A stretch of 64,000 bases of DNA from Roseiarcus sp036489975 (lineage in GTDB: Bacteria > Pseudomonadota > Alphaproteobacteria > Rhizobiales > Beijerinckiaceae). A program made the translations under genes and the position numbers. This document shows positions 47,139-55,610 of the stretch, in pieces (positions within the stretch are counted from its first letter, which is position 1; each line of letters starts with the position of its first letter). The stretch covers positions 61,596 through 125,595 of the forward strand of contig DASXES010000085.1 in NCBI GenBank assembly GCA_036489975.1. Direction: 5' to 3'. The notes beneath the pieces are model-generated. The model was not told the origin of the DNA. It worked only from the letters and a program-made list of their open reading frames with translations, and made no database searches.

Positions 47139-48182
47139 ATGACGCGGACTGGACCTGTACGGCTCGGTTTCTTCACCCGGCTTCTGGATCGGACGACGCC
47201 GGGGGAGCGCTACCGGCTTGCCACGGAGCAGATCGTCCAGGCGGAGCGTCATGGCTTCGACTCGGCCTGGGTCGCGCAGCATCACTTCAACGGAGATGAA
47301 GGCGGTCTTCCCGCGCCGTTTGTGTTTCTGGCGCATGTCGCGGCGCGCACATCGAGGATTCGTCTCGGCACGGGAATCGTCACCCTGCCGCTGGAAGAGC
47401 CGGTCCGCGTGGCCGAAGACGCGGCGGTGTTCGACCTCGTTTCGAACGGCCGCCTCGAGCTTGGGCTGGGATCCGGCGGCACCCCCTCGTCCTTCGCCGC
47501 CTTCGGGCTGGACAGCGTGGACCGGGCGGCCATTTTCGAGCGGAACGCCGCGATTGTCCGCGACGCGCTGGCAGGCAAGCCGCTCGGCGGCGGAAACATT
47601 CTCTATCCGGCTGCGCCTCAGCTCCTCGACCGGATCTGGCAGGCGACCTTTTCAGCCGCCGGAGGCAGGCGCGCCGGCGAAGCGGGCGACGGCCTCATGC
47701 TGTCGCGAACCCAGCCGCGGCCGAAAGAGGCGCCGGCCGCGTCGCTCGCGGACCTCCAGCATCCAATCATCGACGCCTATCTCGCAGCGCTGGGGCATGG
47801 GCGCGAGCCGCGCATCATGGCGTCTCGCACCTTGTTCGTCGCGGACGACCGGAAGGAAGCGCTGCGCCTTGCGGATGTCGGCTTGCGCCGGGTCGTCGAT
47901 CATTTCCTCGATGTGGGATTTGTCGCCGCCGGACGATCGCTGCCCGAGCTCATTGCGGCGTTCGACGTGCATGTCGGAACTGCCGACGACGTGATCGCGT
48001 CCTTGCGCGCCGACAGCACGCTCGACCGGGTCACCGATCTCGTTTTTCAGGTCCATTCGATCGACCCGCCTCACCCCATGATCCTTCGCTCGATCGAGCT
48101 CATCGCGAAAACTGTCGCGCCGGCGCTGGGTTGGAAGGCGCCGCAAGCGGGGAAGGGGACTCGTGTCGCGTTTGGGACCTGA
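47139..48182 (+). CDS. LLM-class flavin-dependent oxidoreductase (KPN_01858-type)
   Basis: A 347-residue luciferase-like (TIM-barrel) oxidoreductase. It has VQAERHGFDSAWVAQHHF, TSRIRLGTGIVTLPLEEPVRVAEDAAVFDLVSNGRLELGLG (split: IRLGTGIVTLPLEEP; SNGRLELGLGSGG) and C-terminal DVHVGTADDVI. From memory it fits a subfamily called KPN_01858, encoded with CMD and AhpD-type genes, as here. The reaction is unknown; related enzymes oxidise sulfonates or thioethers with FMNH2. It lies 15 bp after the frameshifted monooxygenase. Confidence 0.88.
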   Translation: MTRTGPVRLGFFTRLLDRTTPGERYRLATEQIVQAERHGFDSAWVAQHHFNGDEGGLPAPFVFLAHVAARTSRIRLGTGIVTLPLEEPVRVAEDAAVFDLVSNGRLELGLGSGGTPSSFAAFGLDSVDRAAIFERNAAIVRDALAGKPLGGGNILYPAAPQLLDRIWQATFSAAGGRRAGEAGDGLMLSRTQPRPKEAPAASLADLQHPIIDAYLAALGHGREPRIMASRTLFVADDRKEALRLADVGLRRVVDHFLDVGFVAAGRSLPELIAAFDVHVGTADDVIASLRADSTLDRVTDLVFQVHSIDPPHPMILRSIELIAKTVAPALGWKAPQAGKGTRVAFGT

Positions 48183-48215
48183 GTCCGCCCACCTCACGGC
48201 GAAGGGAAAGCAGGA

Positions 48216-48800
48216 ATGACCGACCTCATCGACCAGCTTGCCGGCGTCGAGCGCAATGCTCCGCTCGCCGCGCTCCGCGACCGGCGCGCCGACGCCAAGC
48301 TCAACGCGCAGAAGAGCTATGAAGCCTTGTTCGAGCCGAAATCCACGGGCGGCGTGAGCCTGGAGGAGCGGCATGCGGTCGCTGTATTCGTGGCGGGCCT
48401 GCACCGTGACGCCGCAGCGCTCGCCTTCTACCGGGGCGGCCTTGGCGACAGCGATGGCGTCGCCGCGGCCATCGATGAGGAGATAGAGCGCGGGGCCGCC
48501 AGCGGTCCTTATGGACACTATCCCGAAGGGCCGTTGAGCGCCGAGGATAAGGCCGGGCCGTCGTTTCGCGTATCGCCGTCCAATCGGGAGAAGCTCGGCG
48601 CGCGTCTCGCCGCGGCCTTCGAGCACGCGCATCTGCTTGTGTTCCATCCTCGTGATGCGAGTCCGGCGGCGCTCGAGGCCTTGCGGGATGCAGGCTGGGC
48701 GCCGACGGATATCGTCACGCTGTCGCAACTCGTGGCGTTCCTGACTTTCCAGATCCGCGTCGTTGCGGGGTTGCGCACGCTGGCGAACGCGCCGGCCTGA
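48216..48800 (+). CDS. CMD-domain protein (Avi_7170-type)
   Basis: A 194-residue helical protein of the carboxymuconolactone-decarboxylase/AhpD fold: TDLIDQLAGVERNAPLAALRDRRADAKLNAQKSYEALF (split at LRD) and EERHAVAVFVAGLHRD. The redox CxxC of true AhpD proteins is not present here; the protein contains no cysteine. This resembles the Avi_7170 subfamily, which travels with the next gene and with luciferase-like monooxygenases. It is a likely partner in peroxide or flavin-peroxide handling; that is inference. Confidence 0.82.
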   Translation: MTDLIDQLAGVERNAPLAALRDRRADAKLNAQKSYEALFEPKSTGGVSLEERHAVAVFVAGLHRDAAALAFYRGGLGDSDGVAAAIDEEIERGAASGPYGHYPEGPLSAEDKAGPSFRVSPSNREKLGARLAAAFEHAHLLVFHPRDASPAALEALRDAGWAPTDIVTLSQLVAFLTFQIRVVAGLRTLANAPA

Positions 48801-48822
48801 GCGTCACGGGGAGGCGGCAAAA

Positions 48823-49428
48823 TTGAGCGAGACGATCCTGGCCAGACGCGACGACCGGCCCAATCAATTCACCCGGGAGGAGATCGGCTGGGCGCCCTGG
48901 CTTGAGCCCATGACCGAGGCGCAATTGACCGATCACCACTGGGCCGGTCTGGTCGAGGCGCCGCGGGCGAAGTCGCCCTATTTCATGCTGCTGGCGCGGG
49001 ACCCGGAGATCCTCGAGGCGCGCACCCGGACCGACATGGACATTTTCTACAATCGGGCAGGGGGCCTGCCGCGCGCCGAGCGCGAACTCGCGGCGACCGC
49101 CGCGTCGCGCCTGAACGGGTGCGTTTTCTGCGCCTCGGTCCACGCGCGATTCGCATCGACCTATTCCAAACGCGCCGACGATGTGCGCCGCCTTCTCGAC
49201 GAGGGCGTCGGGGCGAAGCTCGACGAGCGCTGGAGCGCGGTCGTTTCCGCCGCGGCGGCGCTGTCCCGCACCCCGTCTGAATTCGGGCCGCAGCATGTCG
49301 AGCGGTTGCGTCAGGCCGGGCTCGACGATCTCGCGATCCTCGACGCGATCTCCGCTGCGGCGCTCTTCGCCTGGGCCAATCGCCTCATGCTGTCGCTCGG
49401 CGAGCCGACGCCGGCGGCGAAGAGCTGA
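48823..49428 (+). CDS. AhpD-type alkylhydroperoxidase domain protein (Avi_7169-type)
   Basis: A 201-residue protein starting at TTG 48823, with GGAGG ten bases upstream, which is decisive for this start. The AhpD motif CxxC is present (NGCVFCASVH), with the proton-relay His, so thiol peroxidase activity is plausible. N-terminal sequence TREEIGWAPWLEPMT fits the Avi_7169 subfamily. It is the last gene of the rightward monooxygenase unit and is 18 bp from the convergent livF stop. Confidence 0.86.
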   Translation: MSETILARRDDRPNQFTREEIGWAPWLEPMTEAQLTDHHWAGLVEAPRAKSPYFMLLARDPEILEARTRTDMDIFYNRAGGLPRAERELAATAASRLNGCVFCASVHARFASTYSKRADDVRRLLDEGVGAKLDERWSAVVSAAAALSRTPSEFGPQHVERLRQAGLDDLAILDAISAAALFAWANRLMLSLGEPTPAAKS

Positions 49429-49446
49429 GCGGGCGAAGCCCGGGCC

Positions 49447-50175
49447 TCACGCCGCGACGGCTCCGCCGAGATAGGCCTCGCGAATGCGCGGATCCTCGCG
49501 CAGTTCGGCCGCGCTCCCGTGCAACACGATGCGCCCGGTCTGCAAGACGTAGCCCTCGTGCGCGATCTGCAGGGCGAGATTGGCGTTCTGCTCGACCATG
49601 AACACGGTGATCCCCTCGCGGTTGATCCCGGCGATCAGCTCGAGCACCCGGTCGACGTAGAGCGGCGAGAGGCCCATGGTCGGCTCGTCCATGCAGATGA
49701 GCCGCGGACGTCCCATCAGCGCGCGCGCCATGGCGAGCATCTGCTGCTCGCCGCCTGAAAGGACCCCGGCGCGCTGGTTGATGCGCTCGGCGACCCGCGG
49801 GAAGAGGGTCAGCATCCGGTCGAGATCGGCAGCGACGGCTTTCCGGTCCGAGCGCGGATAGGCGCCCATCAAGAGGTTCTCGCGCACCGTCATCAGCGGG
49901 AAGATTCGTCGCGCCTCGGGGACCGACCCGATTCCCGCCCGGATCACCTGATGAGCGGGCCAGCCGTCGATGCGCTCGCCGTTGAAGGTGACAGTTCCGG
50001 ATCGCGGCGCGACGAGGCCGAGGATGACTTTCATCGTCGTCGATTTGCCGCTGGCGTTGCCGCCGAGCAGCGAGACGATGCGGCCCTCGCCGACTTCGAG
50101 CGAAAGATCGAAATGCGCCTGCACCGCGCCGTAGAACGTGTTGATGTGGTCGAGGACGAGCAGCGGCGTGGTCAT
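49447..50175 (-). CDS. livF: Branched-chain-amino-acid-type ABC transporter, ATP-binding protein LivF
   Basis: A 242-residue ABC ATPase of the LivF type. Walker A reads GGNASGKST (Asn replaces the usual Gly/Ala), signature LSGGEQQMLAMARAL, Walker B LICMDEPTMGLSP, H-loop VEQNAN. Its ATG overlaps the livG stop (TCAT), so the genes are coupled. With LivG it forms the ATPase pair of the uptake system encoded here. Substrate may be an amino acid, urea, or an aromatic acid; the sequence does not decide. Confidence 0.93.
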   Translation of the reverse strand: MTTPLLVLDHINTFYGAVQAHFDLSLEVGEGRIVSLLGGNASGKSTTMKVILGLVAPRSGTVTFNGERIDGWPAHQVIRAGIGSVPEARRIFPLMTVRENLLMGAYPRSDRKAVAADLDRMLTLFPRVAERINQRAGVLSGGEQQMLAMARALMGRPRLICMDEPTMGLSPLYVDRVLELIAGINREGITVFMVEQNANLALQIAHEGYVLQTGRIVLHGSAAELREDPRIREAYLGGAVAA

Positions 50176-51011
50176 GGGCCCACCGGCTCGGCGGCGGCGC
50201 GCCCGACGCTGCTGTGTCCAAGATAGGCCTCGATGACCGCCGGGTCGCGTCGAACGGCGTCCGGCGTTCCCTCGGCGATTTTCAGGCCGTCATCGAGGAC
50301 GCAGACGCGGTCGGAGAGGTGCATCACCAGGTCGAGCTTGTGCTCGATCAAAAGGATGGTCATTCCTCGCGCTCTCAAGCTTCCGATCAGCGTTTGCATC
50401 TCTTCGGTCTCGGTCGGATTCATGCCGGCGGTCGGCTCGTCGAGCAGCAGCAAACTCGGGCGGAGCGCGAGCGCGCGGGCGATCTCGACGCGGCGCCGGT
50501 TGGCGTAGGAAAGACTATAGGCCGGGTGGTCGAGACGCGGCGTCAGCCTGTCGCCGAACAGAGCGAGGATCTCGCGCGCTTCCGCCCTCAGCGCCGCTTC
50601 CTCGCGCTTGACCCGGGCTGGACGAACGAGCGCGAGCGCAAGCTCCGCCAGCGGGCCGATCAAAGGCAGAGGCAGCTTGACCGCGCGAAGCCGGGTGTGG
50701 GCGCCGATAAGCACATTGTCCTCGACGCTCAGATTGGCGAACACCCGGCCGTGCTGAAAAGTGCGGGCAATTCCGAGGGCCGCGATCGCTTGCGGCGGCA
50801 GGCGCTGGATTGGCTTGCCGGCGAACAGAATCTCGCCCTCGTCCGCCCGATCGAGGCCGCTCACCATGTTGAAGGTCGTCGTCTTGCCGGCGCCGTTGGG
50901 GCCAATGAGGCTGACCAGCTCGCCATCGTCGACGACAAGATCGAGCGACCGCACCGCGGCGACGCCGCCAAATTTGCGCGTGAGCCCCTTGATCTCCAGG
51001 CGCCGCGGCAT
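50172..51011 (-). CDS. livG: Branched-chain-amino-acid-type ABC transporter, ATP-binding protein LivG
   Basis: A 279-residue ABC ATPase: Walker A GPNGAGKTT, LivG-type insertion before the signature (here LSYANRRRVEIARAL, in place of LSGGQ), Walker B LLLLDEPTAGMNPTE, H-loop LIEHKLDLVM. The altered signature is normal for the LivG group. It lies 3 bp downstream of the livHM stop and overlaps livF by four bases, so the three are one operon. Confidence 0.93.
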   Translation of the reverse strand: MPRRLEIKGLTRKFGGVAAVRSLDLVVDDGELVSLIGPNGAGKTTTFNMVSGLDRADEGEILFAGKPIQRLPPQAIAALGIARTFQHGRVFANLSVEDNVLIGAHTRLRAVKLPLPLIGPLAELALALVRPARVKREEAALRAEAREILALFGDRLTPRLDHPAYSLSYANRRRVEIARALALRPSLLLLDEPTAGMNPTETEEMQTLIGSLRARGMTILLIEHKLDLVMHLSDRVCVLDDGLKIAEGTPDAVRRDPAVIEAYLGHSSVGRAAAEPVGP

Positions 51012-51014
51012 CGC

Positions 51015-52838
51015 CTAGACCGTCCCGAGTAGGCCTTGCGGCCGGAAACGAACGAGCAGCAGGAGCACGACGCCATAAATGAGAATGCGGTATTCGGCGG
51101 CGACGCGGAAAAGCTCCGGGAGGCCGACGAGGACGACCGCGCCGACGATTGCGCCGAGCACGTTGCCCATGCCCCCCAGAATGACCATCGTCAGCGCGAG
51201 AAGCGACAGCTGGGCGTCGAATGTCTGGTTGTTCAGGTAGGAATAGAGATGCGCCGTGATCGCGCCGGCGACGCCGGCGGCGAAGCCGCCAAAAGCGAAG
51301 GCGAGCGCCTTATAGCGATCGAGACTGACCCCATAGGATTGCGCGGCGATCTCGTCCTCCCGCACCGCGCGCAGCGTGCGGCCGAGATGCGAGCTCAGGA
51401 GGCGGGTCTGCAGGAGGGCGACGATCATGACCACCGAGAGACAGGTCCAGTAGATCGCGCGATTGCTGTCGAGATCATGGCCGAGAAAGGACAGGGGAGG
51501 GATGCCGGCCAGCCCCATCGCGCCGCCGGTCAGGCCCTCCCAGTTGAGGATGACGAGGCTCACGATCTCGCCGATGGCCAGCGTCGCGATCGCGATGTAA
51601 TGGCCGCGCAGGCGAAACGCCGGAAAGACGAGCAGCGTCCCGAGCGCCGCCGTTATCAGTCCGGCCGCCGGCAGGGAGACGATCGCCGGCAAGCCAAGGT
51701 CGAGGGCGAGCAGCGCCGACGCGTAGCCTCCAATCGCCAGTAGCGCAGCCTGACCGAGCGAGATCTGCCCGGCGGTGCCGGCGACGAGCGTGAGACTGAG
51801 CGCAAGCACGGCCGCGAGCCAGGCGTTGGTGAGGGTTTGCAGTAGATAGGGCGAACTGCTCGCGAGCGGCAGCGCGAAGGCGGCGATCGTCAGACCCGCG
51901 ACGGCCCAGCGCGGCAGGCGGACCGGCCGGCTCGGCGCGACGAAGGTCCCGACGAGCGGCTCGGCGCTGATGCCCGAGCGCGCGCCGAAGAGCCCGTTCG
52001 GCGCCCACAGGAGAAAGACAATCAGGAGAACGAAGGCGAACAGGTTTCGATAGGTCGTGCCGAAAAGCGCGATGCCATAGCTTTCGGTGAGCCCGAGCAG
52101 GGCGCCGCCGAGGATTGCGCCCGGCACGTTGCCGACCCCGCCGATGACCTGGGCGACGATCCCCTTGAGCGTCGCCTGAAAGCTCATGGCTGGATCGATG
52201 TGGTTATAGTACATGCCCACGAGCAGTCCGCCGAGACCGCCAAGCGCCGAGGCGATGGCGAAGACGGCGCTGTTGACCGCATTGACGTTCACCCCCATCT
52301 GCAGCGCCGCCTCGCGATCCTGGGCGGTGGCGCGCACGGCGAAGCCGAGTTTGGTGAAGCGCAGAAAGAGGTAGAGAAGCGTCGCGCTGACAATGCCGAC
52401 GGCGGCGATGAGAAAATCCATCGGTCCGATCGAGACGCCGCCGATCGCGACGCGCCAGTTCGGCAGATCGCTTGGAACGGCGCGGGGATCGGGCGAGCAG
52501 ACGAGCTGCACGAGTTGATCGAGCACGAAGCTCAAGCCGATCGTCGCCAGGAGCGGCGCGATGCGGGCGTTGCCCTGCAACGGCCGCAGCGCCACGCGCT
52601 CGATCGCCATCCCGAGCAGCGCGCAGGCGACGAACACGATCGCCATCGTGACCGGCAGCGGCGTGTGCAGAAAGGTGATCGCTGCCCACCCGACATAGGC
52701 CCCGATCGTATAGACGGAGCCATGCGCGAAATTGATCAGGTTCGCCACGCCGAAGATGAGCGCAAGCCCCACCGCCAGCAGCGCGTAGATGTTGCCGATG
52801 ACGAGGCCGTTGACGGTATAGTCGATGAACGAGCTCAA
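51015..52838 (-). CDS. Fused LivH-LivM permease of the ABC transporter
   Basis: A 607-residue permease combining both membrane subunits in one chain. Residues 1-290 match LivH (MSSFIDYTVNGLVIGNIYALLAVGLALIFGVANLINFAHGS; given as YALLAVGLALIFGV and NLINFAHGS). After a loop near residue 300, residues 320-607 match LivM (NAWLAAVLALSLTLVAGTAGQISLGQAAL; FRLRGHYIAIATLAIGEIV). About 8 and 10 transmembrane helices. In most species these are separate genes; here the fusion fixes a 1:1 ratio. It is preceded by an attenuator-like hairpin after the binding-protein gene. Confidence 0.92.
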   Translation of the reverse strand: MSSFIDYTVNGLVIGNIYALLAVGLALIFGVANLINFAHGSVYTIGAYVGWAAITFLHTPLPVTMAIVFVACALLGMAIERVALRPLQGNARIAPLLATIGLSFVLDQLVQLVCSPDPRAVPSDLPNWRVAIGGVSIGPMDFLIAAVGIVSATLLYLFLRFTKLGFAVRATAQDREAALQMGVNVNAVNSAVFAIASALGGLGGLLVGMYYNHIDPAMSFQATLKGIVAQVIGGVGNVPGAILGGALLGLTESYGIALFGTTYRNLFAFVLLIVFLLWAPNGLFGARSGISAEPLVGTFVAPSRPVRLPRWAVAGLTIAAFALPLASSSPYLLQTLTNAWLAAVLALSLTLVAGTAGQISLGQAALLAIGGYASALLALDLGLPAIVSLPAAGLITAALGTLLVFPAFRLRGHYIAIATLAIGEIVSLVILNWEGLTGGAMGLAGIPPLSFLGHDLDSNRAIYWTCLSVVMIVALLQTRLLSSHLGRTLRAVREDEIAAQSYGVSLDRYKALAFAFGGFAAGVAGAITAHLYSYLNNQTFDAQLSLLALTMVILGGMGNVLGAIVGAVVLVGLPELFRVAAEYRILIYGVVLLLLVRFRPQGLLGTV

Positions 52839-52868
52839 GGCTGAAGCCGGTTTGCGCGAAAACGAAAA

Positions 52869-52898
52869 GCATCATCGCGGCGGAAGCCGCGACGATGC
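52869..52898 (-). terminator. Intrinsic terminator/attenuator between the binding-protein and permease genes
   Basis: A 13-bp stem (52869-52881 with 52886-52898, one A-C mismatch) and a GGAA loop. On the minus strand it is followed by TTTTCGTTTTC. It lies between the solute-binding protein and the fused permease, where partial termination typically raises binding-protein output over the membrane parts. Confidence 0.75.
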
Positions 52899-52926
52899 AA
52901 GGGCCGTCGCAGGGTCGAAAGCGTCG

Positions 52927-54102
52927 TCAGGTCGCTGAAGGCTTCTTTCCGTCCCACAGCGTGAACTGGCCGTTCTTGATCACGAGGTAGACCGCGCGAG
53001 CGCCCGCCACGCGTCGCGTTTCAGGATCGAACGTCGCCTTGCCGTAAATCACGCTGGGGACGTCCTTGATATGCGCGAGGCCGTCGCGGATCGCCTTCCG
53101 ATCGAGGCCGTACTGATTCATGACGTCGGCGAGGAGAATGATCGTGTCATAGGCGACGGCGTTGAAATCGTCAGGCTCCTCCTTGTACCTGGCCTTGAAT
53201 TTCGAAACGAAGGTCTGGACCTCGGGGCGGCTCTCGCCGGGGAAGAAGTTCGTTTCGGTGAAGACGCCGTTGGCGGCGTCGCCGGCAAGTTCGATGAACT
53301 TCGGCGAGTAGATCGATCCCGAAGCGACGATCGGCGTTTTCAGGCCGACCGTCCGGATCTGCCGGGTGATGAGGGCGCCGTCGGCGTAATACGAAATCAG
53401 GACGATCGCGTCGGGCTTGGCGTCGCGCACGCGCACCAGCGTCGAGCGGAAGTCCTCCTCGTCGGGCTGGTAGCCCTCCGAGGCGACGACATCGACTCCA
53501 TATTCCTTGGCCGCCTGCGAGAAGATCTTCTGGCTCGCCCGGCCCCAATCCGTGTTGAGGTAAAGGACGGCCACTTTCTTGAAGCCGAGATCGGCGGCGT
53601 ATTTCGCCAGCCGCGGCTGCTCGTCCGCCTGACTGACCGAATTACTCCAGATAAAGTCGCCGCCCTTGGTGAAATTGGGGTGCGAATTGGTGAAGCCGAA
53701 CTGCACGAGCCCGGCGCGCTGATAGATCGGCGAGGCGGCCATCGAGGCGGTCGAGGAAAAGTCGCCGACCTCGACCACGATCTTTGGATCGCTGACAAAT
53801 TTCTGGGCGATCGCGACGGTCTGGCGCGGATCAGCCTGACTGTCCTCGAACACATATTGCAACGGACGGCCCTTCACGCCGCCCTTTGCATTCACCTCGT
53901 CGAGGGCCAGATCGAACCCCTTCTTCCACTGCGCGCCATATTGCGCGTTCGGGCCGGTCAAGGGTCCGCTCACCCCGATCGTCACCGGCTCGCCGGATGG
54001 GGCCTGGGCGAGCGCCGCCGTCGCGCCAAGGGCTGCGAGGCCGGTTGCGAGAATTGCCGACCGCAGAAGGCTGTCGAGCCTGAGCATGTGAAGAAGAGAC
54101 AC
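52927..54102 (-). CDS. ABC transporter substrate-binding protein (LivK/LivJ type)
   Basis: A 391-residue periplasmic binding protein, first gene of the transport operon. I chose GTG 54102 because AGAGG lies seven bases upstream; an ATG at 54087 is the alternative. A signal peptide (LLRSAILATGLAALGATAALA|QAP) precedes a two-lobe Leu-binding-protein fold: VTIGVSGPLTGPNAQYG, AIAQKFVSDPKIVVEVGDFSSTASMA (split), and IRTVGLKTPIVASGSIYS. It fits amide, branched-chain or aromatic substrates; the nearby FMN monooxygenases suggest, but do not show, an aromatic or sulfur compound. Confidence 0.93.
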   Translation of the reverse strand: MSLLHMLRLDSLLRSAILATGLAALGATAALAQAPSGEPVTIGVSGPLTGPNAQYGAQWKKGFDLALDEVNAKGGVKGRPLQYVFEDSQADPRQTVAIAQKFVSDPKIVVEVGDFSSTASMAASPIYQRAGLVQFGFTNSHPNFTKGGDFIWSNSVSQADEQPRLAKYAADLGFKKVAVLYLNTDWGRASQKIFSQAAKEYGVDVVASEGYQPDEEDFRSTLVRVRDAKPDAIVLISYYADGALITRQIRTVGLKTPIVASGSIYSPKFIELAGDAANGVFTETNFFPGESRPEVQTFVSKFKARYKEEPDDFNAVAYDTIILLADVMNQYGLDRKAIRDGLAHIKDVPSVIYGKATFDPETRRVAGARAVYLVIKNGQFTLWDGKKPSAT

Positions 54103-54570
54103 CGTCCTACCTCTCAAGATCAAAGACGCGGCGACGCGGCGATGGATCGTCCGCCAAGCCTTCGTTGCAATCTTTATGCCTGCAGGCGTCGAAGAACCCA
54201 ACACCCACCAGCCCAAGACCCAAGACCTACGAGCCCAAAACCTGCGAGCTCAAGAGCGTTCATCCGCAAGCGTATGCCCGCATCGGCCCGGCCGCAAATC
54301 GGAGTTCGCCCAAGTCCAAAATCCCCGTCATGCAGGCGGCGCGTGACCGGAAACCGAAGAAGCCCGCGCTTCCGGCGCAGGTTCGGCGGCCGACGACGCC
54401 ACGCGATCATGTTCGCGCGCTTCAGTAAGGTATGTCTATGATAGTAGTATAATATCTTTCTCCGTGGCGCGCCGGCTGAGCGTCACGCCCGCGGCCTTGG
54501 CGGTCAGCCACGGCCGCTGCACCGGATGCAGGCCCGTTCCGTGCGATTCCAAGAATTTTCACGCGATCCG
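54103..54570. other. Non-coding gap upstream of the general stress response locus
   Basis: No gene is supported here. It contains two 15-bp tandem units (CCCAAGACCTACGAG at 54219-54233 and CCCAAAACCTGCGAG at 54234-54248) plus partial copies, and an AT-rich stretch with TATAAT at 54448-54453 that lacks a matching -35. The binding-protein promoter should lie near its left end, although none could be assigned. Confidence 0.5.
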
Positions 54571-54595
54571 GGAACAAGACCTTTGTCGGAACGTT
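54571..54595 (+). promoter_or_regulatory. EcfG promoter for phyR
   Basis: GGAAC (54571-54575) and GTT (54593-54595) are separated by 17 bp (full -10 CGTT). This is the consensus of the general stress sigma factor EcfG. It is about 175 bp before phyR, so the leader is long. Autoregulation of phyR through EcfG is known in Methylobacterium. Confidence 0.7.
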
Positions 54596-54771
54596 GTTCT
54601 CTGTTGATTTGCCCGCCGCCGAGCCTTGAGTCCGAATGGCGACAATTGTCTCTCTAGGAGTCCTTGCGGGAGATGCTCGGCCAGGCGAACGTGACGGGGC
54701 CAGGCGGCGCGATTGCAGACGATACTGGATCTTAACACTGGTTTGAACATCCCATGACGAGGAGGAACTCT

Positions 54772-55584
54772 ATGTCGATCTCGGACGCCGTTGCGCCGCA
54801 TATCCCTTATTTGCGGCGGTTCGCGCGCGCGCTGAGCGGAACGCAGGCAGCCGGCGACGCTTACGTCGCAGCCACGCTCGAGGCTATTTTGGCGGACCCT
54901 GACTGTTTCGACGCCGAGCTCGCTCCGAAGATTGCCCTCTATAAATTGTTCCTGCGCAGTTGGCGCAACGTGCCCCTCAACAAAGACGACGATCATCTGG
55001 GATTGGGCGACGAAGGGGGCGCCAACAGGAATCTGGCTGCGATCTCTCTCGAGCCGCGCATTGCTTTCCTCCTGAGCGCGGTTGAGTCCTTCAGCCCGCC
55101 GGAGATCGGACAGACGCTCGATTGCCCGGAACGCGAGGCGGTCGAACTTGTGGAGCGCGCCGGACAAGAGATTTCCGATCAGATCCGCACGAAGGTCCTT
55201 ATCATCGAGGATGAACCGCTCATCGCCCTGGACATACAGGCGCTTGTCGAACAATTGGGGCATGACGTGACGACAATAGCGCGCACCCATACAGAGGCCG
55301 TGCGCGGGGCGCTCAAGAGTCGCCCGGGACTTATCCTGGCCGACATTCAGCTTGCGGACGGAAGCTCGGGACTCGACGCGGTCAACGAAATCCTGGGACT
55401 CCAGGAACTTCCGGTCATTTTCATAACCGCCTTTCCCGAGCGCTTTTTGACCGGCCACGCGCCCGAGCCTGCGTTCCTCATCACCAAGCCCTTCAGCGCG
55501 GATTCGGTCAAGGCCGTGATCAGCCAGGCCCTGTTCTTCGACCGGAAGTCGCAAAAAGCCGTGGCGAAAGCGGCGGCCGGGTGA
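54772..55584 (+). CDS. phyR: General stress response anti-anti-sigma regulator PhyR
   Basis: A 270-residue PhyR. The N-terminal half (to about residue 135) is a sigma-factor-like domain that mimics EcfG (YLRRFARALSGTQAAGDAYVAATLEAIL); the C-terminal half is a response-regulator receiver (VLIIEDEP) with the phosphoacceptor Asp191 (LADIQLADG) and conserved Lys239 (ITKPF). Phosphorylated PhyR binds NepR and frees EcfG. GGAGG lies just before ATG 54772, and an ATG six codons earlier is less likely. It is followed by a kinase and nepR in the same direction, with an EcfG promoter upstream. Confidence 0.97.
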   Translation: MSISDAVAPHIPYLRRFARALSGTQAAGDAYVAATLEAILADPDCFDAELAPKIALYKLFLRSWRNVPLNKDDDHLGLGDEGGANRNLAAISLEPRIAFLLSAVESFSPPEIGQTLDCPEREAVELVERAGQEISDQIRTKVLIIEDEPLIALDIQALVEQLGHDVTTIARTHTEAVRGALKSRPGLILADIQLADGSSGLDAVNEILGLQELPVIFITAFPERFLTGHAPEPAFLITKPFSADSVKAVISQALFFDRKSQKAVAKAAAG

Positions 55585-55610
55585 GCCCGGCGTCCAAGCA
55601 TGGCCGGTAA

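Noticed and set aside
45754..54102. FMN/CMD/AhpD unit and Liv transporter as one operon
   Set aside because: They are on opposite strands and converge at 49428/49447. A functional link remains possible but is not shown.
54219..54248. Tandem 15-bp units as a possible CRISPR
   Set aside because: Only two units without spacers and no cas genes; simple local repetition.
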